From the NCBI GenBank assembly GCA_049890295.1, contig JBMHBP010000004.1, positions 1 to 64,000 of the forward strand: a stretch of DNA of 64,000 bases, written 5' to 3'. The notes under the pieces were generated by a model. It was not told the origin of the DNA. It made no database searches and worked only from the letters and a program-made list of their open reading frames with translations. This document shows positions 1 through 6,921 of the stretch, in pieces (the stretch's first letter is position 1; the number at the start of each line of letters is the position of its first letter). This DNA comes from GCA-2862585 sp049890295 (GTDB taxonomy: Bacteria > Bacteroidota > Bacteroidia > Flavobacteriales > UBA7312). A program made the position numbers and the translations under genes.

Positions 1-934
1 TTTTTTCTAGTTTTCTGTTAGGGTTGGGTAGTGGTATTTCAAAGGTTGAAGAGATATTACCTTGACCATCTGTTTTGATTAAAAAGAGATCTCCATGTTC
101 ATCTTCATTTCCATCACCAGTTGTACCAACAACACCAGTTATAATATATCCACCATCTGTTGTTTGTTGAACTGAACATCCTTCATCATAATGTTCATAA
201 TCTCCTACATATGGTATTACATCAAAACTCTTATTCCATTGATTATTTCCATTTACATCAGTTTTAAATAAAATTATTTCAAAACTAACAACAGAAAAAG
301 TACTATAACTAAATCCAGTAACAATATATCCACCATCATTGGTCTGTTGAACTGAAGTTCCATAATCCATAGTTCCAACTTCGTTCTCATTAAAAATTTT
401 ACTCCATTGTTCTATACCATTTTCATCTGTTTTGATTAGATAAACATCCCGTCCACCATTTCCAAAAGACTCAGTTTGTCCAATTATAATAAATCCACCA
501 TCTATAGTTTGTTGAACAGATTTACCATAATCCTGTTCTACACCACCGAATGTTTGGTTCCACTGTTCTTCTCCATTTTCATCTGTTTTTATTAACCATA
601 TTTCAGACCCATTATTAATTGAAAATGAATTTGTATTACCAATTATAATAAATCCTCCATCTGTTGTTTGTTGTACAAAATTACCATTATCATTTTCAGA
701 CTCACCAAAAGTTTTAGACCATTGTTCTACACCATTTTCATATGTTTTTATCAGATAAACATCATTACTAAATCCAAATGAATTTGTACGACCAGTAATA
801 ATAAATCCTCCATCTGTTGTTTGTTGAACGGAACTACCATATTCCTCACCTAATCCTCCAAACGTCTTTGTCCATTCTTGTCCCCAAAGTGTTAATGGTA
901 GTGTAATAATTAATGTTAAGATTAGATTTTTCAT
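1..934 (-). CDS. secreted tandem-repeat protein, C-terminus beyond the window edge
   Basis: The reading frame opens at an ATG at 934 and stays open to the window edge (about 311 residues), so the 3' end is missing. Residues 1-19 look like a Sec signal peptide (MKNLI start, hydrophobic core, GQ cleavage site). The rest is about five imperfect repeats of roughly 55-60 residues. Each contains a VQQTxDGGFIIxG strand followed by a D/E-rich loop and an LIKTDENGxxQWxKxF unit. I checked the repeats in four places and they stay in one frame. This pattern is typical of beta-propeller-like exported proteins of Bacteroidota. The visible end (IPLPNPNRKLEK) resembles the run-in to a T9SS sorting tail, so a surface or secreted location is inferred. 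The exact function is unknown. Confidence 0.8.
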   Translation of the reverse strand, partial: MKNLILTLIITLPLTLWGQEWTKTFGGLGEEYGSSVQQTTDGGFIITGRTNSFGFSNDVYLIKTYENGVEQWSKTFGESENDNGNFVQQTTDGGFIIIGNTNSFSINNGSEIWLIKTDENGEEQWNQTFGGVEQDYGKSVQQTIDGGFIIIGQTESFGNGGRDVYLIKTDENGIEQWSKIFNENEVGTMDYGTSVQQTNDGGYIVTGFSYSTFSVVSFEIILFKTDVNGNNQWNKSFDVIPYVGDYEHYDEGCSVQQTTDGGYIITGVVGTTGDGNEDEHGDLFLIKTDGQGNISSTFEIPLPNPNRKLEK

Positions 935-960
935 AAAAAACTTGATTTGAACCTAAATAT

Positions 961-994
961 AAAAAAACCTCACTTCAATTAAGTAGTGAGGTTT
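961..994 (-). terminator. Rho-independent terminator downstream of the 1136-1720 gene
   Basis: A 10-bp perfect stem (965-974 with 985-994, arm AAACCTCACT) with a 10-nt loop is followed on the minus strand by a run of T (the A run at 961-967). It lies about 140 nt past the stop of the small exported protein gene and just before the start of the repeat-protein gene, separating the two transcripts. Confidence 0.75.
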
Positions 995-1135
995 AATGTT
1001 GTGTTTAATTAATTCTAAAAATCATACTTATCAATTAAGTAATGATATATTTTTGTAGTGTTTCTATTGTTTATTTTTATATGTTTCACCACACAATCTA
1101 ATTTCTTTAAAATTCTAACTTTTATTAGTTAGCTA

Positions 1136-1720
1136 TCAATAATTGACAGATAACCCCATCAGAAAAATACCATTTACAGGCTCATTACTAATTTGAAAGC
1201 CTAGAAGGTCATAATTTAAATCTACAAAAAGCTCTACTTCATTAAAATCAAACAGTAAAATTTTACTCCCTAATCCTAGTCTAGAGTACATGAATTGTTG
1301 ATTATTCAACTCTTCCCATTTTCTAGCAGGTAATTTGTGAGAATAATATAGTATGAGCTTTGTGCGGTTATAAAATAGGTAGTTCAAATAAAATTGATGA
1401 ATATGCCTTTCAGTCCCATTAATTTTAGAGTCTAAAGAAGTAACGCCCAATAATAAGTTTTTAGTTGGATATATTCCTAGGCTAAATATAAATGGGCTAT
1501 TAAAAAAAGAGTAATTATTACTTAAAAAATCAAAACTCCTTCCGTTTACAAGATTTAGAGATACTGTTCCTTCAACGTGAAGAGAGTTAAGGATTTTTGA
1601 AAAAGTTTCAAATTTTCTAACACTTACAGTATCAATATCAAACTCAGATATTATGTCTTGCGAATTAGCATAATAGGGAATAAAAAATAGAGCTAGAATA
1701 TATAACTTGTTAAAGCGCAT
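1136..1720 (-). CDS. hypothetical exported protein, possibly a small outer-membrane barrel
   Basis: I do not recognise this 194-residue protein. Residues 1-20 form a clear signal peptide (basic start, hydrophobic LYILALFFIPYY, cleavage near NSQ). The remainder is rich in alternating polar and aromatic residues (FSLGIYPTKNLLLGV, FYLNYLFYNRTKLILYY), and the chain ends in a hydrophobic strand with a terminal aromatic residue (LSVNY). These features suit a small outer-membrane beta-barrel or barrel-associated protein, but this is inference only. It is probably monocistronic: it is followed by its own terminator at 961-994 and preceded by about 95 bp with no gene. The ATG at 1720 is the only plausible start for the signal peptide. 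Confidence 0.6.
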   Translation of the reverse strand: MRFNKLYILALFFIPYYANSQDIISEFDIDTVSVRKFETFSKILNSLHVEGTVSLNLVNGRSFDFLSNNYSFFNSPFIFSLGIYPTKNLLLGVTSLDSKINGTERHIHQFYLNYLFYNRTKLILYYSHKLPARKWEELNNQQFMYSRLGLGSKILLFDFNEVELFVDLNYDLLGFQISNEPVNGIFLMGLSVNY

Positions 1721-1815
1721 TTGTTAAGGTTTAACCCAAACCAAAACGGTAAATAGTGTTAACTAATTACTAAGTTAAAGGGTTGAGTTTATACTAATTA
1801 GAATATTAAAAGGGC

Positions 1816-2406
1816 TTAACTTTTAAATCTTCGATCTACTTCTTGCCAGTTAATAACATTGAAAAAAGCTTCAATATAATCTGGTCTTCGGTTTTGGTAG
1901 TTGAGGTAATAAGCATGCTCCCATACGTCGATACCTAAAATTGGCGTACCGCCACAACCATCTTTCATTAGCGGGTTGTCTTGGTTGGGTGTCGAACAAA
2001 CCGACAATTTGCCGTCTTTTACACAAAGCCAAGCCCATCCAGAACCAAATTGGGTAGCTGCAGCTTTTGAAAACTCATCTTTAAAGTTTTCGAACGAACC
2101 AAAAGCAGCATTGATAGCATCCGCTAACTCACCATTAGGCTCACCACCACCATTTGGACTCATAACGGACCAAAATAAACTGTGATTATAGAAACCGCCA
2201 CCGTTATTTCGTATGGCAGGAGTCATATCACCACTTAATAGTTCTTCGATAGTTTTGTTTTCGTTTTCACTAAAATCAACGGCAGCATTTAGCTTAGCTG
2301 TATATCCGGCGTGATGTTTTCCGTGATGGATTTCCATTGTTCTAGCATCAATATGTGGTTCTAATGCATCGTATGCATAAGGTAGTTTTGGTAATTCGAA
2401 AGGCAT
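1816..2406 (-). CDS. sodA: superoxide dismutase, Mn/Fe family (Mn-type signature)
   Basis: This enzyme disproportionates superoxide to oxygen and hydrogen peroxide. The 196-residue length is standard. The four metal ligands are visible: H27, H75 (in [11 protein letters not shown]), D160 and H164 (in DVWEHAYY). The GGG before the second ligand and the Gln in STPNQDNP follow the manganese-type pattern rather than the iron-type one, although cambialistic enzymes also occur in Bacteroidota. There is no signal peptide, so it is cytoplasmic. A TAnnTTTG-type box lies 26 nt upstream (2433-2440), consistent with its own promoter. The neighbours are unrelated. Confidence 0.96.
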   Translation of the reverse strand: MPFELPKLPYAYDALEPHIDARTMEIHHGKHHAGYTAKLNAAVDFSENENKTIEELLSGDMTPAIRNNGGGFYNHSLFWSVMSPNGGGEPNGELADAINAAFGSFENFKDEFSKAAATQFGSGWAWLCVKDGKLSVCSTPNQDNPLMKDGCGGTPILGIDVWEHAYYLNYQNRRPDYIEAFFNVINWQEVDRRFKS

Positions 2407-2432
2407 AATTTACGTTTTAATGATTACGTTCA

Positions 2433-2440
2433 CAAAATTA
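2433..2440 (-). promoter_or_regulatory. candidate -7 promoter box of sodA
   Basis: Read on the minus strand the sequence is TAATTTTG, matching the Bacteroidota -7 consensus TAnnTTTG. It lies 26 nt before the sodA ATG. No convincing -33 TTG is seen, because the upstream side runs into the neighbouring gene's 3' end. Confidence 0.45.
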
Positions 2441-2449
2441 AACAAAAAA

Positions 2450-4018
2450 TTATTGTAATGCGCGTTGAAATGTATTGTCTATTTCATGTATAACAGGGAA
2501 AAATCCATCATCATTCCAAATATTACGGGCTATGTAAGCTTTTAGTTGTGCTGAAATAATTTTCAAATCATTGGTACTAAAGTCATCAAGTAGCAATTTA
2601 ACATCATTATTGTCACAGAAATTAACAAGTTGATTCAAATCTTTTCGATTGATTTCAAATAGAGAAATAAAATCTGCTGAAGATTGGTTTTCAAGTTCTT
2701 TACGGTTTATACTCGTATACTCAAAAGCAAATTGACGGATTAAATCTTTTCGTATTGCCTCAGAGATAGAAGGGTGATATGTGCTGGTGTCTAGCGGAAT
2801 AAATATATCCGGCATAATTCCACCACCACCATACACTACTTTTCCACCTTTTGTAATAAACTTGAGGCTATCATTAAACTCTATACTATCCCTTGAAAGT
2901 AATTCCCCACTATTCATTCTCTCAAAAATATCCTCATTGTAGGCTGAACTTTCACCATTACTATAAGGTTTCTGTATACAACGACCAGTTGGTGTGTAAT
3001 AGCGTTGTGTAGTAATTCTATAGGCTGAGCCATCAGGGTGTTCGAATTGTTCTTGAACTAATCCCTTGCCAAAAGAACGTCGTCCTACAATAGTACCGCG
3101 ATCGTTGTCTTGTAGTGCTCCCGCCACAATTTCACTAGCAGAGGCCGAGCCTTCATCTATCAATACAATGACCTCTTTGTTAATTAAAAGCCCTTTTTGA
3201 TTAGAATAATACTTTTCCCCTTGACCGTTTCTGTCTTGGGTGTAGACTATGAGTAGGTTATCCTCTAAAAACTCATTGGAGATATTGATTGCTGCACCTA
3301 AATAACCGCCAGGATTATTTCTTAAATCTAGTATGAGCTTTTGCATACCTTGTTCGATTAACTTTTGACTCCCTTCGATAAATTCATTGTAAGTGTTGGC
3401 TCCAAATCGACTAATTTTAATGTAACCATTAACATCATCTATCATGTAGCTAACATCTACACTATTCAACGGTATTTTATTTCTTGTAATTTCGAAAGGG
3501 ATAAGCACATTATGGCCTTTTCTTAGAATACCAACTTTTACCTTGGTACCTCTTTTACCTCTCAGCAGCTTTATGACATCATCATTTTCAAGTCCAGTAC
3601 CAGCTATGGTATCATCATTGACACTCACTATTTTATCTCCAGATAATATTCCCACACTTTGTGAGGGGCCGCCTGAAATAGGAGCGACTACTAAAATAGT
3701 ATCCTCATACAAATTGAATTCAACCCCTATACCGTCAAAGCTACCCTCCATGGGTTCATTGATGGCGGATAGGTCCTTTGCTTTAATGTAATAAGAATGT
3801 GGGTCGAGTTCTTTTAGTAAACTCGTAACGGCTTTTTCTACCAGTTCGTCTTTGTTGATGCTATCCACGTAGGCTTCCTCCAATTGCTCAATAACGAGAT
3901 TAAATTTATTGATTTCCTGTGTTTTCAGAGAGCCAAATTGAAGCGAGTTACCTAACCATATACCAGCAACTAACACCAAGGCAAAAACGATTGGACTGAA
4001 ATGAGAGTGTTTATTCAT
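2450..4018 (-). CDS. S41 family C-terminal processing peptidase (CtpA/Prc type)
   Basis: This is a periplasmic serine protease of 522 residues. From the N-terminus it has a membrane anchor or signal segment (about residues 9-26), a helical region, a PDZ domain (about 85-180) that selects substrate C-termini, and the S41 catalytic domain. The nucleophile lies in the GSASASE motif (Ser at about 293) and the general base is the Lys of FGKG (about 318). The LDLRNNPGG strand is typical of the family. A TTG at 4021 could extend the frame by one residue; I chose the ATG at 4018. The start overlaps the stop of the upstream dCMP deaminase gene by 8 bp, so the two are co-transcribed. A second S41 protease lies at 16240-17901. 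Confidence 0.93.
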   Translation of the reverse strand: MNKHSHFSPIVFALVLVAGIWLGNSLQFGSLKTQEINKFNLVIEQLEEAYVDSINKDELVEKAVTSLLKELDPHSYYIKAKDLSAINEPMEGSFDGIGVEFNLYEDTILVVAPISGGPSQSVGILSGDKIVSVNDDTIAGTGLENDDVIKLLRGKRGTKVKVGILRKGHNVLIPFEITRNKIPLNSVDVSYMIDDVNGYIKISRFGANTYNEFIEGSQKLIEQGMQKLILDLRNNPGGYLGAAINISNEFLEDNLLIVYTQDRNGQGEKYYSNQKGLLINKEVIVLIDEGSASASEIVAGALQDNDRGTIVGRRSFGKGLVQEQFEHPDGSAYRITTQRYYTPTGRCIQKPYSNGESSAYNEDIFERMNSGELLSRDSIEFNDSLKFITKGGKVVYGGGGIMPDIFIPLDTSTYHPSISEAIRKDLIRQFAFEYTSINRKELENQSSADFISLFEINRKDLNQLVNFCDNNDVKLLLDDFSTNDLKIISAQLKAYIARNIWNDDGFFPVIHEIDNTFQRALQ

Positions 4019-4430
4019 CAAAGGTAAAGTGACACAGTTCGACGTTTGCTTTTCTTAAAAATTCTAAACCAGATGAGTCCTTATATTCGTCGAGGTAAAC
4101 AACTCTTGAAATACCAGATTGATGTATTAGTTTACTACACTCTTTACAAGGAGACATGGTAAGGTATAAAGTAGCCCCTTTACAATTGTGTGTAGAACGA
4201 GCTACTTTTAAAATAGCATTAGCTTCTGCATGTAAAACATACCATTTTGTATCGCCATGATCGTCTTCACATACATTTTCAAAACCAGATGGACAGCCAT
4301 TATAGCCATCTGAAATAATCATTTTATCGTTTACAATTAAAGCACCAACTTGTTTGCGTTTACAATGCGAAAGTTTAGCCCATTCTTGAGCCATTTTTAG
4401 GTATGCTCTATCGTATTTTTTTTGTTTCAT
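4011..4430 (-). CDS. dCMP deaminase family protein (ComEB type)
   Basis: Predicted cytoplasmic zinc-dependent deaminase converting dCMP to dUMP for thymidylate synthesis; 139 residues. The HAE motif (H67, E69 in LHAEANAI) supplies one zinc ligand and the proton shuttle. PCKEC (C95, C98) supplies the other ligands. The SHCKRKQVGALIV start of the core is characteristic of the deoxycytidylate deaminase clade. An upstream GTG/ATG-type extension to 4490 would add a hydrophobic stretch unlike the family. The internal ATG at 4430 fits the family N-terminus and lies 19 nt below a TAnnTTTG box, so I start there. It overlaps the S41 protease gene downstream by 8 bp. Confidence 0.92.
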   Translation of the reverse strand: MKQKKYDRAYLKMAQEWAKLSHCKRKQVGALIVNDKMIISDGYNGCPSGFENVCEDDHGDTKWYVLHAEANAILKVARSTHNCKGATLYLTMSPCKECSKLIHQSGISRVVYLDEYKDSSGLEFLRKANVELCHFTFDE

Positions 4431-4449
4431 CCAAAGAATAATAGAGAAC

Positions 4450-4457
4450 CAAAAATA
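4450..4457 (-). promoter_or_regulatory. candidate -7 box of the dCMP deaminase-S41 operon
   Basis: TATTTTTG on the minus strand fits TAnnTTTG and lies 19 nt before the ATG at 4430. Its position supports that start over the longer frame, because the longer start would lie upstream of the promoter. Confidence 0.45.
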
Positions 4458-4527
4458 CAAAAAAACCTCGCTGTCATTAACTCTTAGCAATTATTAACAC
4501 TCAAATGGTTATCAGCTAGGGTAAGCC

Positions 4528-4557
4528 AAAAAAAATCCCCTCATATAGTGAGGAGAT
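4528..4557 (-). terminator. Rho-independent terminator of tRNA-Leu
   Basis: A 9-bp stem (4549-4557 with 4535-4543, one G-U pair) with a 5-nt loop is followed on the minus strand by seven or eight T. It begins 5 nt after the tRNA 3' end. Confidence 0.85.
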
Positions 4558-4561
4558 TTTG

Positions 4562-4645
4562 TACCCGAGGCCGGGGTCGAACCGGCACGATATTGCTATC
4601 ACTGGATTTTGAATCCAGCGCGTCTACCAATTCCGCCACTCGGGC
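4562..4645 (-). tRNA. tRNA-Leu (anticodon CAA)
   Basis: This 84-nt cloverleaf has a long variable arm, as expected for a class II tRNA. The acceptor stem is GCCCGAG/CTCGGGT with a G-U first pair, and the discriminator is A. The D-arm region is TGGCGGAATTGGTAGACGC. The anticodon stem CTGGA/TCCAG encloses loop TTCAAAA, giving anticodon CAA. The T-arm contains GGTTCGACCCC. The 3' CCA is not encoded. It reads UUG codons. A canonical promoter lies upstream and a terminator immediately downstream, so it is a stand-alone transcription unit. Confidence 0.97.
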
Positions 4646-4654
4646 TTCAAATAG

Positions 4655-4682
4655 GGTCGACAAATTTACTCTTTTGTCGACC
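4655..4682. repeat. 10-bp inverted repeat overlapping the tRNA-Leu promoter
   Basis: The arms GGTCGACAAA (4655-4664) and TTTGTCGACC (4673-4682) are perfectly complementary, with an 8-nt spacer. One arm overlaps the predicted -7 box and the other lies between -33 and -7. The predicted transcription start (about 4656-4657) leaves almost all of the repeat untranscribed, so a DNA-level operator is more likely than an RNA hairpin. No regulator is evident nearby. Confidence 0.7.
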
Positions 4683-4691
4683 AAACACAAA
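4661..4691 (-). promoter_or_regulatory. canonical Bacteroidota promoter for tRNA-Leu
   Basis: On the minus strand, TTTG (4691-4688), a 19-nt spacer and TAAATTTG (4668-4661) match the published -33 TTTG / -7 TAnnTTTG arrangement. The -7 box ends 15 nt before the mature tRNA 5' end. This is the best-formed two-element promoter in the window. Confidence 0.7.
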
Positions 4692-4731
4692 TGAAAGCAC
4701 TTAAAATACTTCACGTTTTTAATCTTTTTTT

Positions 4732-4739
4732 TATCTTTG
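4732..4739 (+). promoter_or_regulatory. candidate -7 box of the prs operon
   Basis: TATCTTTG matches TAnnTTTG and lies 18 nt before the prs ATG at 4758. No clear -33 TTTG is visible. The box also argues against a TTG start at 4737, which lies inside it. Confidence 0.5.
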
Positions 4740-4757
4740 CCCACCCAATTTTTTATC

Positions 4758-5690
4758 ATGTCATCAAAAGTTAAAATATTTTCGGCGTCGGCTAGTAAAG
4801 ATTTGGCACAAACCATAGCCGAAAAGTTCGGCCAACCATTAGGTAATACCTCTATTGTGTATTTTAGTGATGGTGAGTTTGAGCCCTCTTTTGATGAAAC
4901 TGTTCGTGGGTGTCATGTATTTATTGTCCAATCGACACCCCCTCCATCTGACAATTTGATGGAGTTGTTATTGATGATTGATGCAGCTAAAAGAGCATCT
5001 GCCTATAAGATTACAGCCGTAATGCCATACTTTGGTTATGCCAGACAAGATAAAAAAGGGAAGCCAAGAGTGCCAATAGGAGCAAAGTTAGTGGCTAATC
5101 TCCTAACTGCCGCAGGTGTAGATAGAGTAATGACTATGGACTTACACGCTGATCAAATACAAGGTTTTTTTGAAGTGCCAGTAGATCACATGTTTGCTTC
5201 AACACTTTTTATTCCATACATTAAAAGTTTATCATTGAACAATCTTTGTATTGCTTCACCTGATATGGGCGGCACCAAACGTGCCAATGCTTATGCCAAA
5301 CATCTAGAATCAGAAGTTGTAGTATGTTACAAACATAGAGACAAAGCCAATGAAGTCAGTAAAATGTTACTCATAGGTGATGTTAAAGGTAAAGATATCA
5401 TATTAGTTGATGATATGGTAGATACTGCTGGAACATTAACAAAAGCAGCCGATTTGCTGATAGAAAACGGTGCTAATAGTGTTAGAGCCTGTTGTACTCA
5501 TGCTATTCTTTCTGCCAATGCTTATGAAAGAATTGACCAATCACAACTTCTTGAATTAATAGTGACCGATTCGTTAAGAAAACAACATAAAAGCCATAAA
5601 GTAAAAGTATTAGAAATCGGTGATTTATTTGCCGATACTATCAAACGAGTTTTTGAAAAACATTCCATTAGCTCGAATTTTTTAAGTTAA
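4758..5690 (+). CDS. prs: ribose-phosphate pyrophosphokinase
   Basis: This enzyme transfers pyrophosphate from ATP to ribose-5-phosphate to make PRPP, the precursor of nucleotides, histidine, tryptophan and NAD. The 310-residue length is normal. Family motifs are the FSDGE loop near residue 40, the ARQDKK flexible loop, the metal-binding DLHADQIQGFF segment and the PRPP-binding VDDMVDTAGT motif. A TTG at 4737 would give a slightly longer protein, but the ATG at 4758 gives the usual MSSKVKIFS start. It is followed 24 nt later by rplY and then pth, forming a translation and nucleotide-supply operon that is common in Bacteroidota. Confidence 0.97.
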   Translation: MSSKVKIFSASASKDLAQTIAEKFGQPLGNTSIVYFSDGEFEPSFDETVRGCHVFIVQSTPPPSDNLMELLLMIDAAKRASAYKITAVMPYFGYARQDKKGKPRVPIGAKLVANLLTAAGVDRVMTMDLHADQIQGFFEVPVDHMFASTLFIPYIKSLSLNNLCIASPDMGGTKRANAYAKHLESEVVVCYKHRDKANEVSKMLLIGDVKGKDIILVDDMVDTAGTLTKAADLLIENGANSVRACCTHAILSANAYERIDQSQLLELIVTDSLRKQHKSHKVKVLEIGDLFADTIKRVFEKHSISSNFLS

Positions 5691-5714
5691 ACATTAACCA
5701 ATTATTTTTAAAAA

Positions 5715-6329
5715 ATGAAATCATTTGCAATTAGTGCTGAAGCGAGAGAGACAAACAAAATCGCTAATAGAGCACTGAGAAATCAGGGTAAAGTTCCATG
5801 TGTACTTTACGGGGGAGAAAAGCAAGTGTACTTCTCTACTAAAGAGAATGTCCTTAACAAGCTTGTCAACACTCCAAACGTTTATATCGTAGAAATAGAA
5901 GATGGAAAAGACAAGTACAAGGCTGTACTACAAGACATTCAATTTCACCCATTGACCGATCAAATATTACATGTAGACTTTTTACAAGTTTTCGATGATA
6001 AAGAAGTTACCTTAAGTATTCCGGTCAACTTTATTGGAACACCTATAGGAGTTAGAAATGGTGGTAATTTAAAAGTCATTAGACGAGCCATCAAAACACG
6101 TGCATTACCCGCCAATTTGCCAGATGCTATCGAAATTAACATCGAGGATATGAAAATTGGAAAAGTACTTTACATTGGGGATATAAGAAGTGATAAATAC
6201 GCTTTCTTAGAATCAGATAGAGCCGTAATTGTAGCCGTTAAAATGGCTCGTGGTGCCGTCGAAGAGGAAGGAGATGAAGAAGGCGATGAAAGTGCAGAGG
6301 CAGAAGGTGCAGAGACCCCTGCTGAATAA
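5715..6329 (+). CDS. rplY: 50S ribosomal protein L25 / general stress protein Ctc
   Basis: This is the long (TL5/Ctc) form of L25, which binds the 5S rRNA of the large ribosomal subunit; 204 residues. The N-terminal L25 barrel (about 1-95) contains the conserved RxxGKVPCVLYGG region. It is followed by the C-terminal TL5 beta domain (about 96-180). The last 25 residues are almost all Glu, Asp, Ala and Gly, a disordered acidic tail often seen in Bacteroidota. It lies between prs and pth with short gaps (24 nt each side), so it is probably in one operon. Confidence 0.95.
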   Translation: MKSFAISAEARETNKIANRALRNQGKVPCVLYGGEKQVYFSTKENVLNKLVNTPNVYIVEIEDGKDKYKAVLQDIQFHPLTDQILHVDFLQVFDDKEVTLSIPVNFIGTPIGVRNGGNLKVIRRAIKTRALPANLPDAIEINIEDMKIGKVLYIGDIRSDKYAFLESDRAVIVAVKMARGAVEEEGDEEGDESAEAEGAETPAE

Positions 6330-6353
6330 GCATAATATGTCTATCTTTAAACA

Positions 6354-6917
6354 ATGAAATACCTCATTGTTGGCTTAGGTAACCCTGGTGTCAAATACGA
6401 AAGTACGCGACACAATGTAGGATTTAAAGTATTGGACACTCTTGTTGAGTCGTCCAATACTGTTTTTAAGGAAGATAAACACGTTTTATACTCAAGTATA
6501 AAACATAAGGCTAGAACCTTTCATTTAATCAAGCCAACCACTTTTATGAATTTGAGCGGAAAGGCTGTTAACTATTGGATACAAACACTCAAAGTTGACA
6601 TCAAAAATGTATTGGTAGTGACTGATGATATAGCTCTCCCTTTTGGTGTTTTGAGGTTAAGGGCCAAAGGATCTGACGGTGGTCATAATGGCCTTAAAGA
6701 TATTAACTATTATTTAGGTCATTCCAAATACGCTAGACTTCGTTTTGGTGTTGGTGATCAATTTTTAAAAGGTCAACAAGCTCAGTATGTTTTATCAGAT
6801 TGGACAACTGATGAGGAAAAAGATCTCCAAGAACGCATTCAATTAGCCTCAAAAATGATATTAGCTTTTGGTACTATTGGTTTAGCACAAACTATGAACC
6901 AATTTAATGGCAAATAA
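6354..6917 (+). CDS. pth: peptidyl-tRNA hydrolase
   Basis: It hydrolyses peptidyl-tRNA released from stalled ribosomes, recycling tRNA; 187 residues. Visible motifs are VGLGNPGxxYxxTRHNVGF with the catalytic His of TRHN near residue 20, the PTTFMNLSG substrate-binding segment near 63-71, DDIALPFG near 90, and SDGGHNGLKD near 107-116. It is the last gene of the prs-rplY-pth run. Its stop is only 4 nt from the stop of the convergent glyS gene, and I see no terminator between them. Confidence 0.97.
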   Translation: MKYLIVGLGNPGVKYESTRHNVGFKVLDTLVESSNTVFKEDKHVLYSSIKHKARTFHLIKPTTFMNLSGKAVNYWIQTLKVDIKNVLVVTDDIALPFGVLRLRAKGSDGGHNGLKDINYYLGHSKYARLRFGVGDQFLKGQQAQYVLSDWTTDEEKDLQERIQLASKMILAFGTIGLAQTMNQFNGK

Positions 6918-6921
6918 CGTA

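Noticed and set aside
1741..1815. AT-rich inverted repeat downstream of sodA as a terminator
   Set aside because: The 6-bp TTAACT/AGTTAA stem is all weak pairs with no T-run in the correct position.
4431..4490. Longer N-terminus for the dCMP deaminase gene
   Set aside because: The extra 20 residues are hydrophobic and unlike the family, and a promoter-like box at 4450-4457 lies inside that stretch.
4541..4816. Minus-strand open frame of 91 codons across tRNA-Leu
   Set aside because: Its sequence is the translation of the tRNA gene and flanking DNA (the common spurious RVAELVDAL pattern). It also crosses the tRNA terminator.
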